A stretch of DNA of 64,000 bases, from NCBI RefSeq assembly GCF_020010905.1, contig NZ_JAGJBY010000002.1, positions 434,001 through 498,000 of the forward strand. The letters are read 5' to 3'. Source of the DNA: Streptomyces acidiscabies. Its GTDB lineage: Bacteria > Actinomycetota > Actinomycetes > Streptomycetales > Streptomycetaceae. Under the pieces are notes generated by a model. It was given only the letters and a program-made list of their open reading frames with translations, was not told the origin of the DNA and did no database searches. The translations under genes were made by a program, and so were the position numbers. Below, one piece after another: positions 8,589-16,542 of the stretch. How positions within the stretch are numbered: the stretch's first letter is position 1; each line of letters opens with the position of its first letter.

Positions 8589-9404
8589 GTGAACGATGAA
8601 TCGGAGCCTGTGGACGGACTGGAGTGGTTCGGGAGGGAGGTGGCGGCGGCGCTGGAGCACAAGGGGGCGACGCAGAGGGCTTTGGCCGTGGCTACCGGGT
8701 ACAAGGAGCCGTACGTATCCAAGGTCGTGAACGGGAAAGCGCTGGCGTCACAGCACTTCGCGGACGAGTGCGACTGCTTCTTCAACACGCCGGGGTCGTT
8801 CGGGCGGTTGTTGGTGCGGGTGAGCGAGCGGGGGAACCCCGGGTGGTTCGTGCCGTACGTGCAGTTGGAGAAGGAAGCCGCTGAGATCGAGGACTACAGC
8901 ACCACGTTCGTCATGGGCCTGCTCCAGACGCCGGAGTACGCGGAAGCGGTCTACCGAGCGGGATATCCGCACCAGACCGACAACGAGATCAAGTCGCGCG
9001 TGGACCTCCGTATGCACAGGCGGGAGATCCTGGAGCGGGAGGCTCCTCCGTCACTGTGGGTCATCCTCAACGAAGCCGTGCTGCGTACGGTGGTTGGCGA
9101 TCGCGGCGTCATGGCGGGCCAGTTGGAGCACCTCGCTGTGATGGCGGCGTTTCCGCACGTCACAGTTCAGGTTCTCACCTTCGGAGCAGGGGCCCCGGCG
9201 TCCAGTAAGTCGTTTAACCTGCTTACGCAAGATGACGGGGCGAGGGTCTTGTACTCGGAGACCGCTGGCAGGGGTTTCGTCAACGACTCCGCGTCTGACG
9301 TGCGGAAGTGGTCGGACATCTACAACCGGCTCCGCGCGGCGGCGGAGTCCGAGGCACGCTCCCTCGCTCTGATCCGTTCGATCATGGAGGAGTACGCCAG
9401 ATGA
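8589..9404 (+). CDS. XRE-family regulator with DUF5753 (WhiJ-like)
   Basis: A 271-residue protein with an N-terminal helix-turn-helix (TQRALAVATGYKEPYVSKVVNG, residues about 28-50) and a C-terminal DUF5753 domain (YSTTFVMGLLQTPEYAEAVYRA onwards). Proteins of this pair of domains, such as WhiJ of S. coelicolor, are typical of Streptomyces and are encoded with DUF397 partners, as here: its stop overlaps the ATG of the first DUF397 gene (ATGA). Start GTG at 8589 is the first in-frame start; no strong ribosome binding site is seen. Probably a repressor relieved by its DUF397 partner. Confidence 0.92.
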   Translation: MNDESEPVDGLEWFGREVAAALEHKGATQRALAVATGYKEPYVSKVVNGKALASQHFADECDCFFNTPGSFGRLLVRVSERGNPGWFVPYVQLEKEAAEIEDYSTTFVMGLLQTPEYAEAVYRAGYPHQTDNEIKSRVDLRMHRREILEREAPPSLWVILNEAVLRTVVGDRGVMAGQLEHLAVMAAFPHVTVQVLTFGAGAPASSKSFNLLTQDDGARVLYSETAGRGFVNDSASDVRKWSDIYNRLRAAAESEARSLALIRSIMEEYAR

Positions 9405-9607
9405 GCAACACCCTCGACCCTCGTGCCCTTACGTGGGTCAAGTCCACCTACAGCGACGCAGAGGGTGGCCAGTGCATCGAGTGGTCCCCCTCGTACGCGC
9501 ACGCCCACGGCGTCGTCCCCGTCCGCGACAGCAAGACCCCGAGCGGCTCGCCCCTCATGCTCACGCTTGAGAGCTTCACCAGCCTCGTCCGCAGCCTCAA
9601 GGCATAG
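9401..9607 (+). CDS. DUF397 protein, partner of XRE-DUF5753 regulator
   Basis: A 68-residue DUF397 protein with the family pattern WVKSTYSDAEGGQCIEW...VPVRDSKTPSGSPL. DUF397 proteins are small partners of XRE-DUF5753 regulators in Streptomyces. A GGAGG sequence inside the end of the upstream gene serves as ribosome binding site. It shares a nearly identical 64-base stretch with the next gene, so the two come from a recent duplication. Confidence 0.92.
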   Translation: MSNTLDPRALTWVKSTYSDAEGGQCIEWSPSYAHAHGVVPVRDSKTPSGSPLMLTLESFTSLVRSLKA

Positions 9608-9616
9608 GAGCAGTCC

Positions 9617-9799
9617 ATGGTCTGGGTCAGGTCCACCTACTGCGACGGCGACGGCGGCGAATGCGTCGAGTGGTCCCCCTCGTACGCGTACGCGCACGGC
9701 ATCGTCCCCGTCCGCGACAGCAAGACCCCGACCAGCCCACCCCTCCTGCTCACCCCCACCGCCTTCACCGGCCTCCTCACCCTCGCCCGACTTTCCTGA
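9617..9799 (+). CDS. Second DUF397 protein (tandem duplicate)
   Basis: A 60-residue DUF397 protein beginning MVWVRSTYCDGDGGECVEW, ten bases after the first copy. It lacks the N-terminal eight residues of its neighbour but keeps SPSYAYAHG and VPVRDSKTP. The stop codon lies inside the hairpin at 9786-9816, which likely ends this transcript. Confidence 0.88.
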   Translation: MVWVRSTYCDGDGGECVEWSPSYAYAHGIVPVRDSKTPTSPPLLLTPTAFTGLLTLARLS

Positions 9800-9816
9800 C
9801 CCCCAGGAAAGTCGGG
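9786..9816. terminator. Bidirectional terminator hairpin
   Basis: CCCGACTTTCCTG (9786-9798) and CAGGAAAGTCGGG (9804-9816) form a perfect 13-bp stem with a 5-base loop between two convergent genes. It overlaps the stop codon of the second DUF397 gene. Confidence 0.8.
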
Positions 9817-9822
9817 ACGGCC

Positions 9823-10365
9823 CTACCGGATCACCACCACCCGGCGTCCCACTGTCGCGAAGTCCCACATCGCGTCCCCGTCCGGGCGGGTCTCCCGGAT
9901 GCCGCCCGTCTTGACCATCGTGTCGCCGGCGGGCAGGGCACCGTTCACCGCCGCGCTGAAGCCGATCGCCATGCCGTCGGGGGTCGCCGCGAAGCGGACC
10001 ACGTGTTCGATGTGCGTGCCGTCCGTCGCGGTGACCGCGTTCGCGCGGGAGGAGACGGTGTGCGGGCCGAGCTTGGGGTCGACGCCGCCGGGGTAGACGC
10101 GGAACGTGCGCGTGACCTTGCCGGTTTCGTCGACGAGCCAGACCCGGTCGTCGTCGACGGAGTACACGACCCGCTGGCCCGCACCCGAGTTCACCGGCAG
10201 CGCGTCGGGGTGCTTCACATCGCGCGGTGCCTTCGACGCGGCCGTCGGGAGGGGCCGGTTCAGGTCGCCCGGCGACTGCGCCGACGCCTGCCACGCCAGC
10301 ACCCCCACCGTCGTGATCGCCGCTGCCGTGAGCCCGGCCACGAATCCCGCGCTGCTGCTTGTCAC
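9823..10365 (-). CDS. Hypothetical membrane-anchored protein
   Basis: A 180-residue protein with one N-terminal membrane span (GFVAGLTAAAITTVGVLAW), a Pro-rich spacer and an exported domain (RVVYSVDDDRVWLVDETGKVTRTFRVYPGGVDPKLGPHTV...). This domain, with its beta-rich, repeated VxF pattern, resembles hypothetical exported proteins found beside tsaB in Streptomyces. No catalytic residues are evident. It is divergent from tsaB. Confidence 0.75.
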   Translation of the reverse strand: MTSSSAGFVAGLTAAAITTVGVLAWQASAQSPGDLNRPLPTAASKAPRDVKHPDALPVNSGAGQRVVYSVDDDRVWLVDETGKVTRTFRVYPGGVDPKLGPHTVSSRANAVTATDGTHIEHVVRFAATPDGMAIGFSAAVNGALPAGDTMVKTGGIRETRPDGDAMWDFATVGRRVVVIR

Positions 10366-10457
10366 CTGCGCCCACCTCTGTACGTAAACGTCCGTTTTCG
10401 CGTCGGACGCTAGCAGCAGCGGACGTACACGACCTTCGCGCGCCGTAGGCTGTTCGC

Positions 10458-11102
10458 GTGCTCTTGCTCGCTCTGGATACCGCCACCCCCGCAGTCACCG
10501 TCGCCCTGCACGACGGCGGCGAGACCGTCGCCGCGTCGAGTCAGGTGGACGCGCGCCGGCACGGTGAGCTGTTGTTGCCGACCGTGGACCGTGTGCTGGC
10601 CGAGGCGGGGGTGAGACTGGACGCCGTGACGGGGATCGTCGTGGGGACGGGCCCGGGGCCGTACACGGGGCTCAGAGTGGGGCTGATGACGGCGGACACG
10701 TTCGGGCTCGCGCTGGGCGTGCCGGTGTACGGCGTATGCACGCTGGACGGCCTGGCGTACGAGGCGGAGGTCGACGGCCCCTTCGTGGTCGCGACGGACG
10801 CGCGGCGCAAGGAGGTGTACTGGGCGCGGTACGCGGACCGGCGTACGCGGGTGAGCGGACCGGCGGTGGACCGCCCCGCCGAGGTCGCGCAGGAGGTCCC
10901 GGCGTACGGCGCGGGCACGCTGCTGTACCCGGAGCACTTCCAGGTCGTCCCCGGCCCGGAACACGTCTCGGCGGCGGCGCTCGCCGCGCTGGCGGCCGAG
11001 CGGCTCGCGGCAGGCATCGAGCTGGACGAACCCCGCCCCCTGTACCTGCGCCGCCCCGACGCCCAGGTCCCCAAGAACTACAAGGTGGTCACACCGAAGT
11101 GA
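10458..11102 (+). CDS. tsaB: tRNA t6A biosynthesis protein TsaB
   Basis: A 214-residue paralogue of TsaD that forms the TsaB-TsaD scaffold for threonylcarbamoyladenosine synthesis. It starts GTG with LLLALDTATPAVTVAL, and has the ASKHA-fold block GIVVGTGPGPYTGLRVGL. It is shorter than TsaD and lacks its metal-binding histidines, as expected. First gene of the tsaB-rimI-tsaD operon, with a GTGA overlap to rimI. Confidence 0.96.
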   Translation: MLLLALDTATPAVTVALHDGGETVAASSQVDARRHGELLLPTVDRVLAEAGVRLDAVTGIVVGTGPGPYTGLRVGLMTADTFGLALGVPVYGVCTLDGLAYEAEVDGPFVVATDARRKEVYWARYADRRTRVSGPAVDRPAEVAQEVPAYGAGTLLYPEHFQVVPGPEHVSAAALAALAAERLAAGIELDEPRPLYLRRPDAQVPKNYKVVTPK

Positions 11103-11602
11103 CCGAGCCCGTGTTGCGTGAGATGCGCTGGTGGGACATCGATCCCGTGCTGGAGCTGGAGCGTGCCCTGTTCCCCGAGGACGCGTGGTCGCGGGGGATG
11201 TTCTGGTCGGAGCTGGCCCATGCGCGGGGGCCGGAGGCGAACCGGCGGTACGTGGTGGCTCTGGGAACCGACGACCGGATCATCGGGTACGCCGGACTCG
11301 CGGCGGCCGGCGACCTCGCCGACGTACAGACCATCGCCGTGTCCCGAGACCACTGGGGCACCGGCCTCGGCGGCCGACTCCTCACCGAACTCCTCCGCGC
11401 CGCAACGGAGTTCGAGTGCCCGGAGGTCATGCTGGAGTGCCGCGTCGACAACCTCCGCGCCCAGAAGCTGTACGAGCGCTACGGCTTCGAGCCGATCGGC
11501 TTCCGGCGCGGCTACTACCAGCCGGGGAACGTGGACGCGCTGGTGATGCGCCGCCCCGACCCCGCAGCAACTCCCGTACGAGGAACCGAGAACGATGACT
11601 GA
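11099..11602 (+). CDS. rimI: Ribosomal-protein-alanine N-acetyltransferase RimI
   Basis: A 167-residue GNAT acetyltransferase. The acetyl-CoA loop VSRDHWGTGLGGRLLTELL and the C-terminal LEVR-like block MLECRVDNLRAQKLYERYGFEPIG with NxxAxxLYxxxGF are typical of RimI, which acetylates the N-terminus of protein S18. The GTG start overlaps the tsaB stop, and its end overlaps tsaD, so the three are translationally coupled. This triplet order is widely conserved. Confidence 0.93.
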   Translation: MTEPVLREMRWWDIDPVLELERALFPEDAWSRGMFWSELAHARGPEANRRYVVALGTDDRIIGYAGLAAAGDLADVQTIAVSRDHWGTGLGGRLLTELLRAATEFECPEVMLECRVDNLRAQKLYERYGFEPIGFRRGYYQPGNVDALVMRRPDPAATPVRGTENDD

Positions 11603-12686
11603 CGAACCCCTGGTCCTGGGGATCGAGACCTCCTGCGACGAGACCGGTGTCGGGATCGTCCGCGGGACCACCCTGCTCGCGGACGCGGTCGCCTCGTCCG
11701 TCGACGAGCACGCCCGCTTCGGCGGCGTCGTCCCCGAAGTCGCCTCGCGCGCACACCTGGAGGCGATGGTCCCGACGATCCAACGGGCCCTGAAGGACGC
11801 CGGGGTGAGCGCGAAGGACCTGGACGGCATCGCCGTCACGGCGGGTCCGGGCCTCGCGGGCGCCCTGCTGGTCGGCGTCTCGGCGGCGAAGGCGTACGCG
11901 TACGCGCTGGGCAAGCCGCTGTACGGCGTCAACCACCTGGCCTCGCACATCTGCGTCGACCAGCTGGAGCACGGCCCGCTCCCCGAGCCGACGATGGCGC
12001 TCCTGGTCTCCGGCGGGCACTCCTCGCTGCTGCTCTCCAGCGACATCACGTCGGACGTCCGGCCGCTGGGCGCGACGATCGACGACGCGGCGGGCGAGGC
12101 GTTCGACAAGATCGCGCGCGTGCTGAACCTGGGCTTCCCGGGGGGTCCGGTCATCGACCGGTACGCACGCGAGGGCGACCCCAACTCCATCGCTTTCCCC
12201 CGGGGGTTGACCGGTTCGCGCGACCCCGCGTACGACTTCTCCTTCTCCGGTCTCAAGACGTCCGTGGCCCGCTGGATCGAGGCGAAGCGGGCGGCGGGGG
12301 AGGAGGTGCCGGTACGCGATGTGGCGGCGTCCTTCCAGGAGGCGGTGGTGGACGTGCTGACGCGCAAGGCGGTACGGGCGTGCCGGGACGAGGGCGTCGA
12401 CCACCTGATGATCGGCGGCGGTGTCGCGGCCAACACCCGGCTGCGGGCGCTGGCTCAGGAGCGGTGCGAGGCCGCCGGGATTCAACTCCGGGTGCCCCGG
12501 CCGAAGTTGTGCACGGACAACGGGGCGATGGTCGCGGCGCTGGGCGCGGAGATGGTGGCGCGGAACCGGGCCGCCTCGGACTGGGACCTGTCGGCGGACT
12601 CGTCGCTGCCGGTCACCGATCCCCACGTCCCAGGCCACTCTCACGACCACGTTCACGAGATCAGCAAGGGCAACCTGTACGGATGA
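11595..12686 (+). CDS. tsaD: tRNA N6-adenosine threonylcarbamoyltransferase TsaD
   Basis: A 363-residue catalytic subunit of t6A synthesis. It begins VLGIETSCDETGVGIV, carries SRAHLEAMVPTIQ, the metal-binding NHLASHI (HxxxH), the phosphate loop LVSGGHSSL and the late VAANTRLR / KLCTDNGAMVAALG block with the third metal ligand Asp. The C-terminus has a short His-rich tail (HSHDHVHE). It partners TsaB upstream and TsaE at 4.2 kb. Last member of the operon except the small gene coupled at its end. Confidence 0.97.
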   Translation: MTDEPLVLGIETSCDETGVGIVRGTTLLADAVASSVDEHARFGGVVPEVASRAHLEAMVPTIQRALKDAGVSAKDLDGIAVTAGPGLAGALLVGVSAAKAYAYALGKPLYGVNHLASHICVDQLEHGPLPEPTMALLVSGGHSSLLLSSDITSDVRPLGATIDDAAGEAFDKIARVLNLGFPGGPVIDRYAREGDPNSIAFPRGLTGSRDPAYDFSFSGLKTSVARWIEAKRAAGEEVPVRDVAASFQEAVVDVLTRKAVRACRDEGVDHLMIGGGVAANTRLRALAQERCEAAGIQLRVPRPKLCTDNGAMVAALGAEMVARNRAASDWDLSADSSLPVTDPHVPGHSHDHVHEISKGNLYG

Positions 12687-12934
12687 CAGTCGCGTTGATG
12701 TGGGAGGCCAGGGCGGCGGCAGGCCGTGGCGAAGAACTCCTCGCCTGGGCCCGCCGCCAGCCCCTCCCCTCGTCTCCCCTCCGTCGGGAGACGTTCCGCG
12801 CCCCCCAGGACCGGGTGCTGGTCATCACCTGGTGGGACGCGGAGTACGACGCACCGCTGCCCGAACTCCCGGAGCCGGAGGGGGAGTTGGTCACCCGCGC
12901 GGTGCATCGGTGGCGGTTCGAGACGGTCGACTAG
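12683..12934 (+). CDS. Small hypothetical protein coupled to tsaD
   Basis: An 83-residue soluble protein overlapping the tsaD stop (ATGA). Sequence MTVALMWEARAAAGRGEELLAWAR followed by VLVITWWDAEYDAPLPELPEPE suggests a compact alpha-beta fold like small monooxygenase-type (ABM-like) domains, but no family is firmly recognised. Its stop codon shares the CTAG tetranucleotide with the stop of the convergent GH3 gene. Confidence 0.75.
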   Translation: MTVALMWEARAAAGRGEELLAWARRQPLPSSPLRRETFRAPQDRVLVITWWDAEYDAPLPELPEPEGELVTRAVHRWRFETVD

Positions 12935-15255
12935 TCGACGGCGACCGGGCAGGTGAGCCGCCGGTCCACCCCCAACTCCCGTACCTCCCCGGCGAGTTCG
13001 AGCTGAACGGCATGGCGCGTGTCCGCGCTGGACGCCCCCAACCGCAGCTCCAGCGCCCCGGGTTCGACGATCCGCCGCCCGCTGCGGTCCGTGAACGCCG
13101 ACAGATCCGCGTGGAACGTGAACGTCACCCGACGGGACTCACCCGGCGCCAACTCCACCCGCCGGTACCCGATCAGGCGTACGTCGGGCCGCGTCACCGC
13201 AGCCACCGGGTCGTGCAGATAGAGCTGGACGACCTCGGTACCGGCCACGTCCCCGGCGTTGCGGACGGTCACGCCGACGTCGTACGAACCGTCGGTCGAG
13301 ATCGCCGCCCCCTCCCCGAAGCCCTCCCACACGAACTCCGTGTACGACCGCCCATGTCCGAACGGGTACAGGGGAGTCGGGTCGAGGTTGCTCACCTCGC
13401 CCTTGAGCCCCAGCGGCGGCTGGAGGTACGTCCACGGCTGCCCCCCGGTCACGCGCGGCACGCTCACCGGCAGCCGCCCGGACGGATTGACGCGCCCCGA
13501 CAGCACCCCCGCGACCGCAGGCCCGCCCTCCTCCCCGGGGAAGAACGCCTCGACGACCGCCCCGAGCCGCCCGTGCCACCGCCCCAGCGCGTACGGCCGC
13601 CCGGCGAGCATCACCAGCACCACCGGAACCCCGGTGGCGACGAGCGCGTCCAGCAACTCCGCCTGGACACCCGGCAGTCGGAGATCCTCCGCGTCACACC
13701 CCTCCCCGGAGGTCCCCCGCCCGAACAGCCCGGCCCGGTCGCCGAGGACGGCGACACAGACGTCCGCCTCGGACGCGCGCGCCACGGCCTCGTCGAAGCC
13801 GCCGGTGTCGGGCTCGTCGACCCCGCACCCTTCGGCGAACGTGACCTTGGCGTCGGGCAGTTCACCGCGCAGCGCCTCCAACACCGTAGGAATCTCGATG
13901 CCGTTGACGACCCCGGGGTGGTGGGGCAGGACGTGGGACGGGAAGGAGTAGCACCCGAGCATCGCGAGCGCGTCGGCGGCGCGCGGACCGACGACCGCGA
14001 TCCGCGTGTCCGGCGCGAGCGGCAGGATGCCGTCCGGGTTGTCGAGCAACACGACGGATTCCTCGGCGAGTTGGCGCGCGACCGCCCGGTTCTGCGCCGA
14101 GTCCAGCTCGACCGGGTCCGCGTGGACCGGCGCCCAGTCCTCGTCCAGGAGCCCCAGCTCGCACTTCTGGAGGAGGACCCGCCGGACAGCGTTGTCCACC
14201 AACTCCTCCGGCACAGAGCCTTCCTGAACGGCCGTCAGGAGCGGCTTGCCGTAGCAATTCAGCGTCGGCAGCTCGACGTCGATGCCGGCGGCGAGCGCCG
14301 CGTGGGCCGCCTGCGCGGGCGTACCGGCGACGCGGTGCAGGCTCTCCAGGAAGCCGACCGCGAAGTAGTCGGAGACGACCGTGCCGGTGAACCCCCAGGT
14401 CTCGCGCAGGAGTTGGGTGAGAAGTTCGGGGTCGGCGGAGGCGGGGACGCCGTCGCGCTCGGTGTAGGACGGCATGACCGAGCGGGCGCCGCCCTCGCGG
14501 ATCGCCATCTCGAAGGGCGGCAGCGTGACGTCCGCGAACTCGCGGGTGCCCGCGCGCACAGGAGCCAGGTTGCGGGCGCCCGCGGAGGACGCGTACCCGG
14601 CGAAGTGCTTCAGCGTGGCGACCACGCCGGCCGACTCCAGGCCCCGTACATAGGCCGTGCCGACCGTGCCGACGAGGTACGGGTCCTCGCCGATCGTCTC
14701 CTCGACGCGGCCCCAGCGGGCGTCGCGCACGACGTCCAGGACGGGGGCGAGGCCCTGGTGGACGCCGACCGAGCGCAGGTCGTGGCCGATGCGCGCGGCC
14801 ATCCTCTCGACCAGGTCCGGGTCGAAGGAGGCGCCCCAGGAGAGGGGGACCGGGTAGGCGGTGGCCTGCCAGGCGGTGAAGCCGGCGAGGCACTCCTCGT
14901 GGGCGAGCGCGGGGATGCCGAAGCGGTTCGCGGCGACCAGACGGCGCTGCGCCTCGGCGAGGGCGCGGGCACCGGCCGTCGGGTCGACGGGGGCGGTGCC
15001 GAAGGGGCGGGTCAGCTGGCCGAGGCCGTGCGAGACCAGCTCGTCCCAGTCGTAATCGGCGGTCATGTCGGACTGATGGGGTGCGACTCCGCCGTCCTCG
15101 GTGTCGGCGCCCACCCAGACGCCGTACAGCTGGGCGGTCTTCTCCTGGAGGGTCATCCGGGAGATGAGGTCGTCGACCCGTGCGGCGGCGGGCAGGGAGG
15201 GGTCGCGCCAGGGCGCGCGCTCGGGGGCCGAGCCGGTCTCGGAGGCGGTGGTCAT
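12931..15255 (-). CDS. Glycoside hydrolase family 3, beta-xylosidase/beta-glucosidase type
   Basis: A 774-residue GH3 enzyme. The N-terminal barrel has the nucleophile motif TGTVVSDYFAVGFLE (Asp), with KHFAGY and the substrate contact HEECLAGF upstream; the C-terminal half has the GH3 sandwich domain (VAVLGDRAGLFGRGTSGEGCD...) and a fibronectin III-like end (GTEVVQLYLHDP). No signal peptide is seen, so it likely cleaves oligosaccharides inside the cell. The neighbouring LacI regulator and GH10 xylanase point to xylo-oligosaccharides as substrate. The ATG at 15255 follows AGGAGC. Confidence 0.9.
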   Translation of the reverse strand: MTTASETGSAPERAPWRDPSLPAAARVDDLISRMTLQEKTAQLYGVWVGADTEDGGVAPHQSDMTADYDWDELVSHGLGQLTRPFGTAPVDPTAGARALAEAQRRLVAANRFGIPALAHEECLAGFTAWQATAYPVPLSWGASFDPDLVERMAARIGHDLRSVGVHQGLAPVLDVVRDARWGRVEETIGEDPYLVGTVGTAYVRGLESAGVVATLKHFAGYASSAGARNLAPVRAGTREFADVTLPPFEMAIREGGARSVMPSYTERDGVPASADPELLTQLLRETWGFTGTVVSDYFAVGFLESLHRVAGTPAQAAHAALAAGIDVELPTLNCYGKPLLTAVQEGSVPEELVDNAVRRVLLQKCELGLLDEDWAPVHADPVELDSAQNRAVARQLAEESVVLLDNPDGILPLAPDTRIAVVGPRAADALAMLGCYSFPSHVLPHHPGVVNGIEIPTVLEALRGELPDAKVTFAEGCGVDEPDTGGFDEAVARASEADVCVAVLGDRAGLFGRGTSGEGCDAEDLRLPGVQAELLDALVATGVPVVLVMLAGRPYALGRWHGRLGAVVEAFFPGEEGGPAVAGVLSGRVNPSGRLPVSVPRVTGGQPWTYLQPPLGLKGEVSNLDPTPLYPFGHGRSYTEFVWEGFGEGAAISTDGSYDVGVTVRNAGDVAGTEVVQLYLHDPVAAVTRPDVRLIGYRRVELAPGESRRVTFTFHADLSAFTDRSGRRIVEPGALELRLGASSADTRHAVQLELAGEVRELGVDRRLTCPVAVD

Positions 15256-15313
15256 GAAGCTCCTGTCAGAGGTCGGTGAGCCACCAGTCGGACGATCTCG
15301 CGCAGCCATTGCG

Positions 15314-15345
15314 CGAATGTTTCGAGATTAATTCCGAATGTTCCG
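15314..15345. promoter_or_regulatory. Paired operator sites between GH3 and LacI genes
   Basis: CGAATGTTTCG (15314-15324) and CGAATGTTCCG (15335-15345) repeat in the same direction with a 21-base offset, two helical turns. Each resembles the CGAAACTTTCG palindrome in front of the xylanase. They lie in the divergent promoter region and are likely binding sites of the LacI-family regulator. Confidence 0.5.
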
Positions 15346-15404
15346 GGAACCTATGGCGCCGCACGGGGTTCGTCAAGAGGGTGCGCGGGGATACGATCGC
15401 CGCC

Positions 15405-16460
15405 ATGACACCCTCGGACCCCGCTGAAACGCGGCCACAGACCGCGACCCTCGCGGAGATCGCCCGCGAGGCCGGCGTCTCCGCGCCGACTGTTTCGAAG
15501 GTCCTCAACGGCAGAGCCGACGTCGCACCCGGCACCCGGACCCGCGTCGAGGACCTGCTGCGCGCCCACGGCTACCGGCGCCGGCGGGCCGAGGCGACCC
15601 GCTCCCCCCTCATCGACCTGGTCTTCCACGAGCTGGAGAGCGCCTGGGCGCTGGAGGTCATCCGGGGCGTGGAGAACGTCGCGCGCGACGCCGGCCTCAG
15701 CGTCGTACTGAGCGAGAGTGCGGGCCGGCTCACCCCCGGCCGGACCTGGGCCGACCAGGTCGCCGCCCGCCGTCCGCACGGCGTGATCCTCGTCCTGTCC
15801 GGCCTCGACGAGTCCCAGCGCGCGCTCCTGACCAGCCGTTCCGTACCGTTCGTCGTCATGGACCCGGCGGGCGACCCCGGCGCGGACGTCCCCTCGATCG
15901 GCGCCACCAACTGGCAGGGCGGCCTCGCCGCCACCCGCCACCTGGTCGAACTCGGCCACCGCCGGATCGGCGCGATCACCGGGCCGCCGCAGATGATGTG
16001 CAGCCGCGCGCGCATCGACGGCTACCGCGCCGCGCTGGAGACCGCCGGGCTGCCGGTCGAGCCCGACCTCATCCGTACGGGGGACTTCCACCACGACACC
16101 GGCTACCGCGTGGGCCGCGAACTCCTCGCCCGGCCCGACCGCCCCACCGCCGTCTTCGCCGGCAACGACCTCCAGGCCCTCGGCCTGTACGAGGCCGCGC
16201 GCGAGCTGGGGCTGCGCATCCCCGAGGACCTCAGCGTCGTCGGCTTCGACGATCTGCCGGTCGCGCGGTGGGTGGGGCCGCCGCTGACGACCGTACGGCA
16301 GCCGCTCACCGAGATGGCCGAGGCGGCGGCGCGGCTCGTGCTGGAGCTGGGGCGGTCGGACAACGGGAGCGCGGAGGGGCCTGCGGCTACGCGGGTGGAG
16401 CTGGCGACGAGCTTGGTGGTGCGGTCGAGTACGGGGGTGCCGCCGCTGGCCGGAAGCTGA
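15405..16460 (+). CDS. LacI-family transcriptional regulator of the xylan module
   Basis: A 351-residue repressor. The N-terminal LacI helix-turn-helix is TLAEIAREAGVSAPTVSKVLNG with the hinge region following (GTRTRVEDLLRAHGY), and the rest is a periplasmic-binding-like sugar sensor (GAITGPPQMMCSRARIDGYRAAL, DLSVVGFDDLPVARWVGPPLTTVRQP). It is divergent from GH3 and upstream of the xylanase. The ATG at 15405 is the first that fits the family N-terminus. Likely relieved by xylo-oligosaccharides or cello-oligosaccharides; the ligand is an inference. Confidence 0.93.
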   Translation: MTPSDPAETRPQTATLAEIAREAGVSAPTVSKVLNGRADVAPGTRTRVEDLLRAHGYRRRRAEATRSPLIDLVFHELESAWALEVIRGVENVARDAGLSVVLSESAGRLTPGRTWADQVAARRPHGVILVLSGLDESQRALLTSRSVPFVVMDPAGDPGADVPSIGATNWQGGLAATRHLVELGHRRIGAITGPPQMMCSRARIDGYRAALETAGLPVEPDLIRTGDFHHDTGYRVGRELLARPDRPTAVFAGNDLQALGLYEAARELGLRIPEDLSVVGFDDLPVARWVGPPLTTVRQPLTEMAEAAARLVLELGRSDNGSAEGPAATRVELATSLVVRSSTGVPPLAGS

Positions 16461-16506
16461 TGTATTGACGGGTCCGACGGGTGCCCCCACACTCCTCCGA
16501 AGTCAA

Positions 16507-16531
16507 TCGGTTGCACAACCGAAACTTTCGG
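16507..16531. promoter_or_regulatory. Overlapping palindromic operators before the xylanase
   Basis: CCGAAACTTTCGG (16519-16531) contains the CGAAANTTTCG palindrome known from xylanase promoters of Streptomyces. It overlaps TCGGTTG-CA-CAACCGA (16507-16522), a perfect 7-bp inverted repeat. The first also overlaps the GGAGG ribosome binding site (16530-16534), so a bound repressor would block the start region directly. Confidence 0.75.
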
Positions 16532-16542
16532 AGGCACCCGCA

